Shown here one piece after another: positions 5,709 to 6,382 of a stretch of DNA of 6,382 nucleotides. Origin of the DNA: Desulfocapsa sp. (GTDB taxonomy: Bacteria; Desulfobacterota; Desulfobulbia; Desulfobulbales; Desulfocapsaceae); the NCBI GenBank assembly GCA_020717935.1, contig DYDK01000105.1:1-6382 (forward strand), in the 5' to 3' direction. The notes under the pieces were generated by a model. The model ran no database searches. It was not told where the DNA came from and saw only the letters and a program-made list of their open reading frames with translations. Position numbers and translations under genes: made by a program. The stretch's first letter is position 1. Each line of letters starts with the position of its first letter.

Positions 5709-6272
5709 ATGTTTACCGCAGCAGATTTACGCAAAGGGTTGAAGGTGCAAATTGATGGAGCGCCTTACATTATTACTGATTTTGACTTTTCCAAACCAGG
5801 AAAGGGGCAGGCTTTATATCGCTGCAAGATGCGCAATATGATCAGCGGCAATCAACTGGTGCAGACCTATCGCTCCAACGACAAATTTGAACGACCAGAA
5901 CTGGAAGAGCGCAAGATGCAATACCTGTACTGTCAGGACAACGAGTATCATTTCATGGATACCCAGAATTTTGAGCAGTTGGCCATTGACAAGGAGCACT
6001 TGGGCGACAATGTCAACTATATGATTGATAACATGGAGATGGAGGTGCTTTTCTTCCAGGACAAGCCAATTGATGTGAGCATGCCCATGTTTGTCAATCT
6101 GCTGGTGACCAAGGCCGATCCCTGGGCCAAGGGCGACACATCCGGCTCCGACAGCAAGCCCGTGACCGTAGAGACCGGTTTTATTCTGCAGGTTCCTCCC
6201 TTTGTGGAGGAGGGCGACAGAATCCAGATTGATACCCGCACCGGTGCCTATGTGACGAGGGTTAAAGAGTAA
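5709..6272 (+). CDS. efp: Translation elongation factor P
   Basis: EF-P binds between the ribosomal P and E sites and relieves stalling at consecutive prolines. The 187-residue product has the standard length and three beta-barrel domains: a KOW-like domain (about 3-61), a first OB domain (about 68-123, QYLYCQDNEYHFMD) and a C-terminal OB domain (about 131-186) ending GDRIQIDTRTGAYVTRVKE. The tip loop of domain I is SKPGKGQA (28-35), with Lys32 at the position modified by EpmA-type lysylation in other bacteria; no modifying enzyme is in this window. AGGGAG (5698-5703), five bases before the ATG, supports the start. It seems to be a single-gene unit with its own promoter upstream. The sequence style (FDFSKPGKGQALYRCKMRN) is like Desulfobacterota EF-Ps. 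Confidence 0.96.
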   Translation: MFTAADLRKGLKVQIDGAPYIITDFDFSKPGKGQALYRCKMRNMISGNQLVQTYRSNDKFERPELEERKMQYLYCQDNEYHFMDTQNFEQLAIDKEHLGDNVNYMIDNMEMEVLFFQDKPIDVSMPMFVNLLVTKADPWAKGDTSGSDSKPVTVETGFILQVPPFVEEGDRIQIDTRTGAYVTRVKE

Positions 6273-6320
6273 CCACTTATTCCAATTCGCTTTCAAGTTG
6301 GCACTTAGTTCTACTTTGTC

Positions 6321-6382
6321 GTGCGCCGTGGCAAGGCGCTGTTTTTCAGCGGGTGCGAATCCCGCCCGGTAACTTTCGTTCC
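6321..6382 (+). ncRNA. Possible 5' end of a group II intron (partial, runs off the window)
   Basis: The stretch begins with GTGCG (6321-6325), the group II intron 5' consensus GUGYG. It then forms successive short hairpins: GCGCC/GGCGC (6323-6327, 6335-6339), an alternative CGCTG/CAGCG (6337-6341, 6347-6351) and GCGGG/CCCGC (6349-6353, 6361-6365) with the loop TGCGAAT. The pattern of a hairpin with GGTGCGAATCCC followed by CCGG resembles the beginning of domain I in bacterial group II introns as I remember them. It starts 49 bases after the efp stop. The rest, including any reverse transcriptase and domain V, would lie beyond the window, so this is a tentative call. Confidence 0.4.

Noticed and set aside
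5321..5755. 144-residue plus-strand open frame overlapping the hypothetical gene and the efp start
   Set aside because: It is out of frame with both recognisable proteins, overlaps their conserved parts, and shows no domain.
6349..6370. Cobalamin riboswitch fragment (GGTGCGAATCCC resembles a conserved cobalamin-box helix)
   Set aside because: The window ends before the other conserved boxes, and the preceding GTGCG hairpin does not fit the riboswitch start. Cannot be settled without downstream sequence.
6323..6375. tRNA gene near the window end (anticodon-like arm with loop GTGGCAA and a T-arm-like GCGGG/CCCGC hairpin)
   Set aside because: The T-loop reads TGCGAAT instead of TTCGAAT, no D-arm or 5' acceptor strand fits, and the spacing between the arms is wrong. 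The GTGCG start and hairpin series fit a group II intron better.

Overview
The window looks like chromosomal DNA of a Gram-negative anaerobe, most likely Desulfobacterota and perhaps Desulfobulbales. This is inferred from the character of the EF-P and ParB proteins and from the polyferredoxin-type membrane protein; no rRNA or other decisive marker is present. Base composition is uneven: the left third is AT-leaning, while hemW (3291-4418) and the 5146-5490 gene look more GC-rich by eye.

Left block, plus strand (1-2866): the 3' tail of an unidentified gene overlaps parB by an ATGA stop/start. parB is followed by an MTH1187-type thiamine-binding protein gene. That gene overlaps, again by ATGA, a 53-residue membrane peptide ending in CLDCIGIG (CD1871A-like family), which is not reported by simple length cut-offs. 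Next come a NapH-like polytopic 4Fe-4S protein and a secreted protein with two bacterial SH3 domains. The tight spacing suggests one transcript at least up to the small CXXC protein.

Middle (2867-3290): 424 bases without a convincing gene. They hold a palindromic element of about 230 bp, with 24-bp near-perfect terminal inverted repeats, a nested 10-bp inverted repeat and smaller hairpins. It resembles a miniature inverted-repeat element or a large structured RNA/DNA unit. A separate 9-bp hairpin lies just past the hemW stop.

Right block: hemW (radical SAM heme chaperone) is on the minus strand. A 323-base divergent intergenic region with a palindrome follows. On the plus strand are a stand-alone Lrp/AsnC ligand-binding (RAM) protein, a short protein that looks like an internally deleted member of a roughly 200-residue hypothetical family, and efp (elongation factor P). 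The last 60 bases begin with GTGCG and fold into consecutive short hairpins resembling the 5' end of a group II intron, cut off by the window edge.

Functionally, the window joins chromosome partitioning (ParB), a possible membrane electron-transfer module (CXXC peptide plus NapH-like protein), heme trafficking (HemW) and translation (EF-P). No single new system is evident. The items most worth pursuing are the palindromic element, the CXXC/4Fe-4S module, the internally deleted protein and the putative intron boundary.
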